A stretch of 63,891 bases of DNA from Blastopirellula sp. (GCA_002733575.1 NVWB01000013.1:1-63891); one strand, 5' to 3'. Positions 26,856 to 35,953 are shown, numbered from the stretch's first letter. The notes: generated from the letters alone by a model not told the origin. Made by a program: numbers and translations.

Positions 26856-27240
26856 CAGAGACTTGCAGGATGGGTGGCCCGTTGTGAATTGGAGATCAGA
26901 GGATAGAGCGGATTCTATTTGCCTCGTGCAGAAACAATCACAAACGCGAAGCGTCAGCGAGGAGGAAGTGAAAAATAATTAGCCACCAAGGCAGGAAGAC
27001 ACAAAGAAAGAAGAATTAAAATTCGATTTAGAACAACTGAATAGATTGAATATCATTGATCAATCAAAGTCTTTCGGGTGCCACTGGCTTCGCCAGTGTG
27101 AAGTGTGTTTGGATCGGAAATCATGTAAATTATTACATCAGTTGAACCGTTACGTTTCAAGATAAAAGCTGTCGAGTAAAGTCCATTTGCAATTCCGCAC
27201 TGGCAAAATGCCAGCTTCTTAACATTCAAGAAAGGATCAA
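26856..27240. other. Intergenic region with an inverted-repeat element
   Basis: About 385 bases. Bases 27078-27215 hold an element bounded by two related hairpins (CACTGGCTTCGCCAGTG at 27082-27098 and CTGGCAAAATGCCAG at 27200-27214), see the element at 35954-36131. AAGAAAGGA just upstream of 27241 is the ribosome-binding site of the LRR gene. No gene is seen. Confidence 0.6.
27078..27215. repeat. MITE-like element, degenerate copy
   Basis: The left end GGTGCCACTGGCTTCGCCAG (starting 27078) matches the left end at 35954, and the right inner part TGCAATTC..GCACTGGC (27189-27204) matches the right inner part of that element (36101-36117). The right terminus is diverged. The 138-base length is shorter than the 178-base copy. 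Confidence 0.6.
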
Positions 27241-28215
27241 ATGAAACAATTAATCGCATTATTAATTTTAGTATTGTCAGTCGGCTGCTCGGAACCCAAG
27301 CCTGTTGTAGAGGTCAAGACTTCACCGACAAAGGAAGTTGTGGAGGTTGAACCACTGGAAAAGACAGTACCTGATAAAGAAATCCCAATAGAGAATCACG
27401 TTGAAATACTTAGTGAGGAAGCTGCTCTTGCTGCACTCAAGAAATTAGGTGGAACATTCACTGTAGAATACGGTCATGTAAATACTATTAGTCTGCAAAA
27501 TACCAAAGTAAAAGACGCAGACCTTGCTCTTCTAAAAAGCTTCCCCAATATAATTAGCTTAGGCCTTGCGAGAACTCATATTGGCGATCCCGGTTTAGTT
27601 CATATTCAAGGGCTGACTAAGATAAGATTCTTGTATTTATCTGGCACTGAAGTCAGTGGCTCGGGCTTAGCAAACCTTAGTGCCATGGAAGAAATAATTG
27701 AACTGGAACTTTCATATACAAATATAAGTGATGCTGGGTTGATTCATCTTAGGGGACTGACCAAATTAAAACGTTTGAATCTCTCAAGAACTCAGATTAG
27801 CGATATAAAGCATCTTCATAATCAGAAGCTCATAGATTTAAACCTCACCAAATCAAACATCAATGACGCTGGGCTAGTTCACATCAGAAATCTGACAAAT
27901 TTAAAACACTTAAACTTATCCCATACCGACGTATCAGATGCCGGTTTAGAACATATTAGGGCACTAAGAAATTTGGATGATCTAATCCTTGAAAAAACCG
28001 CCGTGAGTGACGCTGGATTGGTACAACTCAAGGGAATGAACAATCTGGAATATATAAGCCTGCTTGACACAAAAGTGACTGATGCTGGATTAGAACATCT
28101 TAAAGGGCTGAGAAGTTTATATTTATTAGTAGTACCCAGGGAAGGAGTTAGTGAAGAGGGCAAAAAAATGTTAGAGAAAGCCATTCCTGATATTTCAATT
28201 CAATTTTCATATTGA
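27241..28215 (+). CDS. Leucine-rich-repeat lipoprotein
   Basis: Encodes 324 residues. The N-terminus MKQLIALLILVLSVGC is a lipoprotein signal with lipobox LSVGC, Cys16 becoming the lipidated residue. A short charged linker rich in Val, Glu and Pro follows, then from about residue 75 ten or so leucine-rich repeats of about 24 residues, such as LTKLKRLNLSRTQISD and LTNLKHLNLSHTDVSDAGLEHI, the ribonuclease-inhibitor-like type widespread in planctomycetes. The ATG is preceded by AAGAAAGGATCAA. It is probably membrane-anchored and binds another protein. It ends before a strong terminator. Confidence 0.9.
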   Translation: MKQLIALLILVLSVGCSEPKPVVEVKTSPTKEVVEVEPLEKTVPDKEIPIENHVEILSEEAALAALKKLGGTFTVEYGHVNTISLQNTKVKDADLALLKSFPNIISLGLARTHIGDPGLVHIQGLTKIRFLYLSGTEVSGSGLANLSAMEEIIELELSYTNISDAGLIHLRGLTKLKRLNLSRTQISDIKHLHNQKLIDLNLTKSNINDAGLVHIRNLTNLKHLNLSHTDVSDAGLEHIRALRNLDDLILEKTAVSDAGLVQLKGMNNLEYISLLDTKVTDAGLEHLKGLRSLYLLVVPREGVSEEGKKMLEKAIPDISIQFSY

Positions 28216-28281
28216 ACTTCCCTTAATACATTCAGTTATGAAGTAGTATAAAAAAACCAATCCGCCCACACAAGAAATCAA

Positions 28282-28321
28282 ACAAGCACCGTATGTTACA
28301 CACGGTGCTTGTTCTTTTTTT
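28282..28321 (+). terminator. Rho-independent terminator
   Basis: An 11-bp stem (ACAAGCACCGT, 28282-28292, with 28302-28312) is followed by TCTTTTTTT. It lies 67 bases after the LRR gene and before a convergent lipoprotein gene, for which it may also act. Confidence 0.9.
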
Positions 28322-28366
28322 GTCTTGTTCAATCAATGCAGGAGTCGGGCATTGATTGCTGGCGGT

Positions 28367-28588
28367 TTAGTACCCGATATCGTAGGGCTCAGGTGTCAAG
28401 AAGTCTCTTGGTCCACGAGTCGTGTAATAAGGGTAGGCCGTTTGCCCGGTGCCTGGTCCGATGGGATCAGGTAGTGGCTGGGCACTAACGCTGGTTGGGT
28501 TGGTACATGGATTGGATCCAATTTGCTGACAGCCAACGCTGGCAGCACTTACTGCCACAATGGCCAATAACAACATCACGCGATTCAT
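28367..28588 (-). CDS. Small lipoprotein
   Basis: Encodes 73 residues from the ATG giving MNRVMLLLAIVAVSAASVGC; AGAGGA lies about 8 bases upstream, which decides this start over a longer frame. The lipobox ASVGC gives a lipidated Cys20. The mature part is short and proline-rich and ends with RGPRDFLTPEPYDIGY, a tail I believe is shared by several small planctomycete lipoproteins (memory, unverified). Function unknown. Confidence 0.75.
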   Translation of the reverse strand: MNRVMLLLAIVAVSAASVGCQQIGSNPCTNPTSVSAQPLPDPIGPGTGQTAYPYYTTRGPRDFLTPEPYDIGY

Positions 28589-29139
28589 TGTGTAAGTCCT
28601 CTGGTAACTGGAGGGAATTTGATCTGGGTCGTTCAATTCCGATTTGCCCCAGTAAATTTTATTTTGAGCCAGACCCACAACAGGCGCGGCTACTATCGTT
28701 CATCGGCCATAGACGCCCGAATATTGAACAATTCGGCATAATCGGAACACTCGTACCCGTTTTTTGTTACTGAGAAGGGAAGTTGGGGATTGCTAGCAGC
28801 GTGCTTTTCCCCTATCTCAAGCGCGATGCGTAAGTTTTGAAGTTACGCGGTTGTATATTTTGGGTGGCCGCGATGTTGGTTTTGGAGAACGCACGCCATT
28901 CATATACGCATATTCAAAACGACGTCGGGTTCGACTGTCGTCGATCAGAGGAGCAACTGAGTTCGCCGAGCGATGAGCGAGGATGAAGAACGAAGGCGGT
29001 AGCTTATGAATTCTTGGCCGCTGAATCCTCTGATGGCCTGCGGCCACACCGACGACGTTCCGAATACGTTTGATCCCGAAGCAGAGTCGGCTCCGGAATC
29101 GTCATCGGTGCCACCCAAAATCTAAGCCCTTTCCACAAG
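28589..29139. other. Intergenic region with a mosaic dispersed repeat
   Basis: About 550 bases with no convincing gene. Bases 28943-29116 are a mosaic of repeat modules shared with 9720-9787 and 56558-56616. A 39-codon frame at 29006-29125 starts MNSWPLNPLMACGHTDDVPN and carries the conserved DDVPNTFDPEAE string, but no clear ribosome-binding site is present. Confidence 0.55.
28943..29125 (+). repeat. Dispersed coding-like repeat (GHTDDVPN family)
   Basis: Two modules are joined: a 25-base module beginning AGGAGCAACTGAGTTCGCCG at about 28948, which is the exact reverse complement of part of 56558-56582, and a coding-like module at 29041-29116 encoding GHTDDVPNTFDPEAESAPES. The latter matches 9720-9787 (opposite strand) and its first half matches 56595-56616. 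Confidence 0.7.
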
Positions 29140-29175
29140 AAATGAAAAACGCCGTCTCACAAAATGAAACGGCGT
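29140..29175 (-). terminator. Rho-independent terminator (minus strand)
   Basis: On the minus strand ACGCCGT (29175-29169) pairs with ACGGCGT (29155-29149) and is followed by TTTTCATTTC. It lies 35 bases beyond the stop of the Tyr/Pro-rich protein gene. Confidence 0.7.
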
Positions 29176-29209
29176 GGGTGTATTCGCGCTGATGAGTCTT
29201 GGCTAAAAA

Positions 29210-29833
29210 TTAGAACCCAATGATTGGCATCCCTTGCGTTCGCGGAACAGATGCTCCACTAGGAAGCTGCCGGGTTGGCAAAGTGGTTGCTGGAATCGTT
29301 GGATAATAGGTGGTCACCGGCGGAGCGATTACAGTTGGGCCAGGGACTGTTGTTGCTTGCGGGTAATAGGCCCGAACAGTAGGAGCAGCCGGCTGATAAT
29401 ACGTTGTGACTCCTGGGGCGGCGACCGTTGGTGCCCAATAGCTGGGAACTCGGTAAGTGGTCGTTGCTGGTGCCGGCATGTAGTACGTGGTGGTCGCCGG
29501 TCGAGGTGCAGCAGGCATGTAGTAAGTCGTAGTCGCTGGTCGAGGTGCAGCAGGCATGTAATAGGTAGTGACAGGTGCTGGTCGGTAGTAGGTTGTCACT
29601 GGGGCAACTGGCGGAGCGGCAAGCACTGGTCGATACGTGGTTCTTTGACGGAACCAACCTCGGCGTTCAGGCACATAACCAATCACTGCTGGAGGAACTG
29701 ACATTGCAGGTGCCACTTGAACCGGAGCATAAACGGGCACCTGTGCCGCTACTGTGTTGAAACTGATCAGTGTAAGAATCACTGAAGCAATTGCTGCTGT
29801 ACCAGCGAAGATGTGCGATTTGTGCCCAGTCAT
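29210..29833 (-). CDS. Secreted Tyr/Pro/Thr-rich repeat protein
   Basis: Encodes 207 residues from the ATG giving MTGHKSHIFAGTAAIASVIL; AGGA lies about 9 bases before it, and a signal peptide ending near NTVAAQ follows. The mature protein is low complexity with repeats such as PATTTYYMPAAPRPATTTYY and further TTYYxPA units, about ten TYY/TYR motifs in all. Such Pro/Tyr-rich chains are extended and may be cross-linked or bind the cell wall-like matrix; this is inference. It carries no recognisable catalytic domain. Confidence 0.8.
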   Translation of the reverse strand: MTGHKSHIFAGTAAIASVILTLISFNTVAAQVPVYAPVQVAPAMSVPPAVIGYVPERRGWFRQRTTYRPVLAAPPVAPVTTYYRPAPVTTYYMPAAPRPATTTYYMPAAPRPATTTYYMPAPATTTYRVPSYWAPTVAAPGVTTYYQPAAPTVRAYYPQATTVPGPTVIAPPVTTYYPTIPATTLPTRQLPSGASVPRTQGMPIIGF

Positions 29834-30087
29834 AATTTGCTGTCCTGATCTAAAAAATAGTGTTCCAACGAGATTTTTCTTGAACGGCTCGATAGCCAAC
29901 TCCCCTGAAAAGCATGTCTGTTCAGAGAGCTTCCCCCAAATTTTATGACTTTCTAGGACAAAGACGAGAAAGAATCGACTCATTCTCATTTTTTCCATTG
30001 AAAAAATAGACGGAGGGCACAATAAATAGCATAGGGATATTATTTTCTATTTTAAGGACTGAGTCAAACAGGTCGGGGACATTGATT

Positions 30088-30972
30088 ATGCGAGTTATAG
30101 GTTTACTAGGGACGCCACTTCTTATCTTGTTGATGGCACAGATTGTTGTGGCGGAAGATGAATCGGCCATTCGGGCCAAGATTGAGTCGTACGTTGCGGC
30201 ATTTAACGCGGGCAATGCGGCAAAACTAGCCGATCACTGGGCCGAGAAAGGCGAGTATCTCAGCCGTTCCACCGGCGAACGGATTGTTGGCAAGGCAGAT
30301 ATTCAAGCCGATTTTGAGCGGCAAATCGCCTCGGGTGATGTTCCCAAACTAACTGTCGATGTCGAATCGATTCGGTTTGTGACCGCAGATGTGGCCATTG
30401 AAGAAGGGGCCGCTCATATCTTCTACGAAGGGGAAGCACCCATCGATACCACGTACACAGCGGTTCACGTTAAAGGGAACTCTGGCTGGAAGTTGGATAA
30501 TATCCGCGAGACGGTTCTGACATCGCCGGTGAATGACTCGCCCAAACCGGAACTGGCCGACTTGGCCTGGATGGTTGGCAACTGGGCCGATGAAGCGGAA
30601 GGCAGTGTGATAAAAACCACGTGCCGTTGGAGTTCGAATCGAAACTTTTTGATTCGCTCATTCCAGGTACATGTTGGGAATGTGATGGAAATGGAAGGAA
30701 CCGAAGTGATTGGCTGGGATGCCGCTGAACAAACCATTCGTGGTTGGGTCTTCGATTCCGATGGTGGTTTCGCCAGTGAAACCTGGGAACAACGTGGCGA
30801 AGGTTGGTTGATCAAGGCGAGCGGAACTCTAGCGGATGGCCGAAAAGCATCCTCGATGCGAGTCATCAGAATGATCGACGAGAATAACTACGCTGCAAAA
30901 ACTGTAGGGCGGGCAGTCAGCGGAGAAATTTTGCCCGATGTTGGACCCTATGTGGTCACGCGGCAAGACTAG
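30088..30972 (+). CDS. Secreted SnoaL/DUF4440-like protein
   Basis: Encodes 294 residues; ATG at 30088, with GGGGA about 9 bases upstream, is preferred to a TTG two codons earlier. Signal peptide LLGTPLLILLMAQIVVA. Residues 25-140 match the NTF2-like SgcJ/EcaC fold (IRAKIESYVAAFNAGNAAKL, HWAEKGEYLSRSTGERIVGK, YTAVHVKGNSGWKLDNIRET). Residues 150-290 form a second domain beginning LADLAWMVGNWADE, similar to the DUF1579-type lipocalin-like domain. This two-domain arrangement is common in planctomycetes. No function is established. The next gene begins 57 bases downstream. Confidence 0.82.
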   Translation: MRVIGLLGTPLLILLMAQIVVAEDESAIRAKIESYVAAFNAGNAAKLADHWAEKGEYLSRSTGERIVGKADIQADFERQIASGDVPKLTVDVESIRFVTADVAIEEGAAHIFYEGEAPIDTTYTAVHVKGNSGWKLDNIRETVLTSPVNDSPKPELADLAWMVGNWADEAEGSVIKTTCRWSSNRNFLIRSFQVHVGNVMEMEGTEVIGWDAAEQTIRGWVFDSDGGFASETWEQRGEGWLIKASGTLADGRKASSMRVIRMIDENNYAAKTVGRAVSGEILPDVGPYVVTRQD

Positions 30973-31028
30973 TTTATTGAGCATTCTCATTCAATCGAAT
31001 CAACCTACATTCCAATATCGAGTAAATC

Positions 31029-32564
31029 ATGAATATCCAACGCATATTATTTTCTGGCTTGTTAATGGCAGTAATGGCCATTCCTTGTGCCGATTTAATC
31101 GCACGTGGTCGCCCTGGTGGCGGGGGTGGACGCCCGAGCGGAGGATCACGTCCTTCTCCCTCTCGCTCTCGCCCATCGGTAAGTCGCAGCCCATCGATGA
31201 GCCGACCGAGTTCGTCACGGCCAAGTATCTCGCGACCTAGCACATCGCGTCCCAGCGTTTCGAGACCGAGTACTTCACGGCCAAGCATCTCACGGCCTTC
31301 AACTCGACCGAGTACGCCAAGCTTTCGACCCAGCACTCCAACCACTCGACCTAGTACGCGACCTAGTACCCGTCCATCAACTCGACCGACAAATCCTTCG
31401 TTCAGACCTGGTACGCCAAGTACACGGCCTACGATTCCTTCGACTCGACCTGGCACACGACCCACGAATCCCTCGGTCCGCCCTGGAACTCCAGGCACGC
31501 GACCAGGATTCCCTTCAACCCGACCAGGCACAGGGCTCTCGACACGCCCGCATACACCTAGTCGAAATGATTTGCAAAACTTCTTGAAGCTACCAGCCGC
31601 TGGGGTAGGTGCAGGCGTGGGTGCGGGAGTCGGAGCGGCCATAGCAGATCGCAAAGCAAATCCTGCCACTGGTCTGCGTGATAAGATGAAAGACAATCCA
31701 CAGTTCCAAGACAGAATGCAAGATATTAAACAAAACGGGCCTGGCGATAAAGCTGGCTTGAAAGATCGAATCTCGCAACTTCCAGCAGATCGAGAGCGGC
31801 CTAATCGAGGTGATGTTCATGACAAGATTCGAGACCGTGGGAATGATCTTAGAGGTCATGTGAATGACCGCATGCACCATCGGCCATTTCCTGGTCATCT
31901 GCCGCATTACCCACATCATCCACATTGGGGTGGTGGACATGGGCACTGGTGGCGCTGGGCAAGTGCCAGTGCGATTACGCGTTGGTGTGTTTGGGGACCA
32001 CGATGGGGCCAGCCGATTTACTATGACTACGGAAGCACCATCTATTACGACACCGAATATGTCTATGTCAACGACGAACCGTACGCCACGACAGAGCAAT
32101 ATGCCGAGCAAGCAATGGAACTGGCCGATGCTGGGGCACAAGCATTAGCAGCGGCTCCTGAAGTAGAGGAAACAGGCACCGATGAAAATTGGATGTCGCT
32201 AGGCGTCTTTGCCTTAGCCAATTCCGATCAAGGCGACCCGATTATGTACCTGCAACTGGCGGTCGATAAACAGGGAATCATAGCAGGCACGTATTATAAC
32301 TCTGCCACAGAAACCTCGTTGCCTATCACTGGTAAAGTCGATTCCGAAACGCAGCGTGCAGCCTGGACGATTGGCGAAAATAAGAACACGGTGATGGAAA
32401 CCGGAGTTTATAATTTAACCGAAGAACAAACTTCGGTCCTGGTCCACTTCGGCAAAGAAAAACAACAAACCTGGATGATGGCTCGCCTAGATGAAGAAGC
32501 TGAAGAGGGGGCCGCTGAACCTGCTCCAGCAGTTCTACCGCTACCACCTGCTGCAAATCCTTAG
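31029..32564 (+). CDS. Exported Arg/Ser/Pro-repeat protein, mu-protocadherin-like
   Basis: Encodes 511 residues. After a signal-like segment (LFSGLLMAVMAIPCADLIA) comes a long low-complexity region, about residues 27-180, of SRPS and TRP-type units, then the small-residue stretch AGVGAGVGAGVGAAIA (glycine-zipper-like), a basic helical part, a His/Gly/Trp-rich segment near 283-310, a Tyr-rich segment (YYDYGSTIYYDTEYVYVND) and a C-terminal globular domain of about 120 residues, ending in an Ala/Pro tail. Planctomycete relatives are often called mu-protocadherin-like cell-surface proteins; that name carries no tested function. It ends at a strong terminator. Confidence 0.82.
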   Translation: MNIQRILFSGLLMAVMAIPCADLIARGRPGGGGGRPSGGSRPSPSRSRPSVSRSPSMSRPSSSRPSISRPSTSRPSVSRPSTSRPSISRPSTRPSTPSFRPSTPTTRPSTRPSTRPSTRPTNPSFRPGTPSTRPTIPSTRPGTRPTNPSVRPGTPGTRPGFPSTRPGTGLSTRPHTPSRNDLQNFLKLPAAGVGAGVGAGVGAAIADRKANPATGLRDKMKDNPQFQDRMQDIKQNGPGDKAGLKDRISQLPADRERPNRGDVHDKIRDRGNDLRGHVNDRMHHRPFPGHLPHYPHHPHWGGGHGHWWRWASASAITRWCVWGPRWGQPIYYDYGSTIYYDTEYVYVNDEPYATTEQYAEQAMELADAGAQALAAAPEVEETGTDENWMSLGVFALANSDQGDPIMYLQLAVDKQGIIAGTYYNSATETSLPITGKVDSETQRAAWTIGENKNTVMETGVYNLTEEQTSVLVHFGKEKQQTWMMARLDEEAEEGAAEPAPAVLPLPPAANP

Positions 32565-32593
32565 ACTTTATTAGGCAATTAATGTAACCACTT

Positions 32594-32631
32594 AAAGGCC
32601 CAAGTAGTGAATACGACTTGGGCCTTTTTTT
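32594..32631 (+). terminator. Rho-independent terminator
   Basis: AAAGGCCCAAGT (32594-32605) pairs with ACTTGGGCCTTT (32616-32627), followed by a run of T. It closes the preceding gene. Between here and 32906 the DNA is AT-rich with no gene. Confidence 0.92.
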
Positions 32632-32905
32632 AAATAGGGAAGAATTTTCAGCGACCAATCAAAGTTGCAGGAAAGGCGCAATCATAAGCTATGACGAACT
32701 TTTAAATTGACTGATGATAAGTCTATTATGAGCGAAAGTTTTTTTTCTCTCTCTCTCGATCTTGATATCTCGATCAAGATAAGGCAAAATTGCAACAACT
32801 ACCATATTACTTGTAGTTTAATTGGATAATCTTGTCCTATCAGACGATCAGATTGTTATGTAGCTGTGCAAAGCTCCCACAATCTCTTCAGTCCTGTGCA
32901 ACTTA

Positions 32906-33559
32906 ATGATTTCGATGAGCCTTACATCCACATTATATATTGTTGAAGATGACGCAGTCGTTCGCGACTCTCTTGTGCAATTAGCAACATCAGCCAATAT
33001 CTCTACCGAGAGTTTTAGCTCTGCGGATGAGTTCATGTTGCATTATTTGCCAAATCAATCTGGTTGTTTGGTACTTGATATGCAACTGCCTGGCACCAAT
33101 GGATTAACGCTTCAAAAGAAATTAATGGAAACGAACTGTCATCTTCCCATCATCTTTTTGACCGGGTTTGCTGATGTACCTTTGAGCGTAGAGGCCATGA
33201 AACAAGGTGCCTTTGAGTTTCTAGAAAAACCCTGCAATGGCGTAGAACTATTGCGTGTGGTGCAGAGTGCATTTTTGAAGAGTCAAGAAGTCCTCAAAGA
33301 TAAAGCTGAAAAAGATAAAGCAAAAACTCTCTACAAGACTTTGACTGCCGACGAGCAAAAAGTGCTTGATCTGTTAATCGCAGGTCGAACGAATCAGGAA
33401 ATCTCCGAAGCGAATAAAAGCAGTCTACGAACGATTCAATTTCGTCGATCAAGCATCTTCAAAAAATTAAATGTTGGATCAAAATCAGAGTTGTTTGACT
33501 TATTTGGAACCAGCATCGACCCCGATTTCTCTGATGCCGATGAATCATCGATGAGATAG
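32906..33559 (+). CDS. FixJ/NarL-type response regulator, orphan
   Basis: Encodes 217 residues (214 if the second ATG at 32915 is used; neither has a clear ribosome-binding site). Residues 10-125 are a receiver domain: acidic pair in YIVEDDAVVR, phospho-acceptor Asp in CLVLDMQLPG, Thr in IIFLTGF, Lys in FEFLEKPC. After a charged helical linker (KDKAEKDKAK), residues 145-200 form a LuxR-type HTH (LTADEQKVLDLLIAGRTNQE), the FixJ arrangement. No histidine kinase gene is nearby, so its partner is encoded elsewhere. It is transcribed alone and is convergent with the polyol genes. Confidence 0.93.
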   Translation: MISMSLTSTLYIVEDDAVVRDSLVQLATSANISTESFSSADEFMLHYLPNQSGCLVLDMQLPGTNGLTLQKKLMETNCHLPIIFLTGFADVPLSVEAMKQGAFEFLEKPCNGVELLRVVQSAFLKSQEVLKDKAEKDKAKTLYKTLTADEQKVLDLLIAGRTNQEISEANKSSLRTIQFRRSSIFKKLNVGSKSELFDLFGTSIDPDFSDADESSMR

Positions 33560-33667
33560 ACACGCGTCCCTCGCTTAAACCGGATAGCCCCGATAGCTCG
33601 GCTACCCAGAATACTGAATCCATTTTGGGACTGATATTTTCGCAGCAGATTAGCGATGTTCAAATCG

Positions 33668-34771
33668 CTATTCCCAATCAATAATCACTTTCAAACTGTC
33701 TTTATCGGCAGCTCGTTTAATGGCCGGAAGAATCTCAGAGTGATGAAATTGTTCGGTTTCGTTAGTCATCAGATCAATCTTGGGTAATTTGCCTTCGGAG
33801 AGAAATTTATGGGCCAAGTTGATGCCATGCATGCTTGATCCGTGGGTGGCTTGGTAGCATTGCAATCGATAGTGAATGTCGTTATTCAAGTCGACTTCAT
33901 GGGCAATGTTCGGTTTGCCATCGGCCCCTTTGACGCCAGCGTGACCATCCATCACCGTGCCGTAGCCCATCAGTTTAGTCGCCAGTTCATACGCAGGTTG
34001 AACCGGTGCGTTGACCATCACAAAATGTGGTTCGTTGAATGGTTTGCATTCGTTTAATACTTTGGAAATAATATCCCCTTCCCAAAGCAGACCAACCACT
34101 TTGTCATCACCAAAATCACGAATAACGCGTTCCAATCGATCTTTGCCACGATTGACTACAATGATTTTTCGAGCGTTCATCGCTTGAGCAACTTGCAACG
34201 CATACGTGCTTTGCGAGCCGGCCCCGATCAATACGACGATACGATCTTCGATGCAATTGTTGACTCGGGTCATGCCTTCTAAACAGCAAGCCAGTGGCTC
34301 TAACTGACAAGCCAGTTTAGGATCAAAGTCAGAATCAAATTTGACTATCGGCCCACGTTTGACAAACCAATCAGGCAGTATGGCTTGCGAACGTGCGAAG
34401 CCAGCGAACTCGTGCCCGGTGGCTTGCGTGTTAGGGCAACTGGTCCAGTCGCCGGTTCCGTTTTCGCCGCAGTAGATACAGTCGTCGGCACCGCAAGGAA
34501 TATCACAGCCGAGGCCAACTAAGTCGCCTGTTTGAAATTTAGTGACGCCTTCTCCTACGGCATCGACCACACAACAGGCTTCATGCAAAACAATGGCCGG
34601 CCACTGTTTGATGCGCGGTAAACCTTGGTTGTAGATCACCACGTCTGACTGACAAACCGAAGTCTTAGCGGTTTTCAATCGAATTTCACCAGGGCCAGGT
34701 TCGCCAATCGCTTCTTCGCAAGGAGAGAAAGTTCCGCCAGGTTGATCAAGATAATAGACCAAGTTTTTCAT
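33668..34771 (-). CDS. Zinc-binding medium-chain dehydrogenase
   Basis: Encodes 367 residues of the MDR family. Catalytic-zinc ligands can be placed at Cys in TSVCQSD and the HE of VLHEACCVVDAVGEG (the usual GHE reads LHE). A structural-zinc lobe is suggested by CGADDCIYCGENG and TSC. A nucleotide-binding segment follows (VVLIGAGSQSTYALQVAQAM, near residue 180). Members oxidise polyols, threonine or other secondary alcohols with NAD(P). It is the last gene of a three-gene minus-strand run with a GatD-like enzyme and an isomerase-epimerase fusion, so a sugar alcohol or derived ketose is the likely substrate. Confidence 0.88.
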   Translation of the reverse strand: MKNLVYYLDQPGGTFSPCEEAIGEPGPGEIRLKTAKTSVCQSDVVIYNQGLPRIKQWPAIVLHEACCVVDAVGEGVTKFQTGDLVGLGCDIPCGADDCIYCGENGTGDWTSCPNTQATGHEFAGFARSQAILPDWFVKRGPIVKFDSDFDPKLACQLEPLACCLEGMTRVNNCIEDRIVVLIGAGSQSTYALQVAQAMNARKIIVVNRGKDRLERVIRDFGDDKVVGLLWEGDIISKVLNECKPFNEPHFVMVNAPVQPAYELATKLMGYGTVMDGHAGVKGADGKPNIAHEVDLNNDIHYRLQCYQATHGSSMHGINLAHKFLSEGKLPKIDLMTNETEQFHHSEILPAIKRAADKDSLKVIIDWE

Positions 34772-34824
34772 AGATTCAGTTCTCTGTATAATAAATGTTT
34801 GTTGTTATGTAATGTGTTAGCCAT

Positions 34825-35904
34825 TTAGGTGGCGTTGGGGTGAATCAATACCTTGGCGAAAAACTCCGATTGATCTCGCATCATTTCCAGTGCCTTGATT
34901 CCGTCTGCCAAAGGAACTTGATGCGTAATCAGCGGTTTCAAGTTCAATGTGCCTGATGCCATCGCTTCTAGCGTGGTTCGCCAATCATCGTCGTCGCCGT
35001 AAACACTGAAATCGGAATTCCAAGTGCCGAGCAGTGAGACTTCTCGACGCATCACCTGCGAGATTAAAGCCGCAGGCAATGTAACATCCGCAGCCGGATT
35101 GCCGAGCATCACGACTCTTCCGCCTCGTCGGGTGACCTGCATGGCCGCGATCATGGTCGGTGGAACACCTGCCGCTTCGATGGCCACATGCACACCACGT
35201 CCGCCGGTCTCTTGTTGAATCACTTCGTCGGCATCGACTTCGCGGCTGTTGTAGGCATGCTCAAAGCCCAGTTGTTTGGCAATTTCCAACTTTTGTGGCA
35301 GCAAATCAAACAGAAATATCTTGCCAGCGCCCATCGCTTTCAGCCACTGAGCCACCATCAACCCAATCGGGCCCAAGCCAAACACGGCCACGGTATCGCC
35401 GAGCCGAACTTCTGCCCGACGGGCGGCATGCAATGCAACTGCCGCAGGTTCGGTCATTGAAGCTTCTTCTAGCGAAACGCCATCAGGCACACGCAATAAG
35501 TTGCGAGTCGGGGCGACCACATATTCGCTAAACGCCCCGTCGCTGCGAGAGCCGAGATAGTCGTATCCATCAGACTGTGCATACTTGCCTTGCTCGCAGG
35601 CTGGATGATCGTCGTTCCATAAAAGTGGAAACACGGTAACACGATCCCCCGGTTTGTAGTCCTCGACCCCTTCGCCGACGGCTTCAATAGTGCCAGCGAA
35701 TTCGTGACCACAAATGGTTGGGAAGTGATAGGTTCCCTTGGTAAAGCAGCGAGGGATATCGGACCCACAAACACCACAAAAACCGATGTGAACCAAAACC
35801 TTACCTGGCTCTACCTCTGGCTTTTGAACTTGCTCGTAACGCAAGTCGGAAACTTCGTGCAACACGATGGCATCCATCGTTGCGTTGGAACTATCTTGTG
35901 ACAT
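34825..35904 (-). CDS. Zinc-type polyol dehydrogenase, GatD-like
   Basis: Encodes 359 residues. Catalytic site: GFCGVCGSDIPRCF (Cys ligand), ICGHEFAGTIEAVGEGVEDY (GHE) and Glu in SMTEPAAVALHA; Rossmann motif VAVFGLGPIGLMVAQ near residue 170. Overall it resembles galactitol-1-phosphate 5-dehydrogenase (GFCGVCGSD, DYLGSRSDGAFSEY, SLLGTWNSDFS). Unlike GatD, the structural-zinc lobe has a single Cys (HPACEQGKYAQSD), so that zinc is probably lost. It is 53 bases upstream of the next dehydrogenase gene and separated by an inverted-repeat element from the fusion gene. Confidence 0.9.
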   Translation of the reverse strand: MSQDSSNATMDAIVLHEVSDLRYEQVQKPEVEPGKVLVHIGFCGVCGSDIPRCFTKGTYHFPTICGHEFAGTIEAVGEGVEDYKPGDRVTVFPLLWNDDHPACEQGKYAQSDGYDYLGSRSDGAFSEYVVAPTRNLLRVPDGVSLEEASMTEPAAVALHAARRAEVRLGDTVAVFGLGPIGLMVAQWLKAMGAGKIFLFDLLPQKLEIAKQLGFEHAYNSREVDADEVIQQETGGRGVHVAIEAAGVPPTMIAAMQVTRRGGRVVMLGNPAADVTLPAALISQVMRREVSLLGTWNSDFSVYGDDDDWRTTLEAMASGTLNLKPLITHQVPLADGIKALEMMRDQSEFFAKVLIHPNAT

Positions 35905-35953
35905 GTTTCTATTGTTTCTTTAGGTTAGTGACTGGCTAATCGCTCTTCATTGT

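Noticed and set aside
29234..29701. 155-codon plus-strand frame rich in Cys, Trp and Arg
   Set aside because: It is antisense to the Tyr/Pro-rich secreted protein gene, which has a signal peptide, ribosome-binding site and terminator.
30974..31696. 240-codon minus-strand frame made of GRV/PGR repeats
   Set aside because: It is the antisense of the SRPS/TRP repeats of the gene at 31029-32564, whose codon use, signal peptide and terminator make the plus strand the real one.
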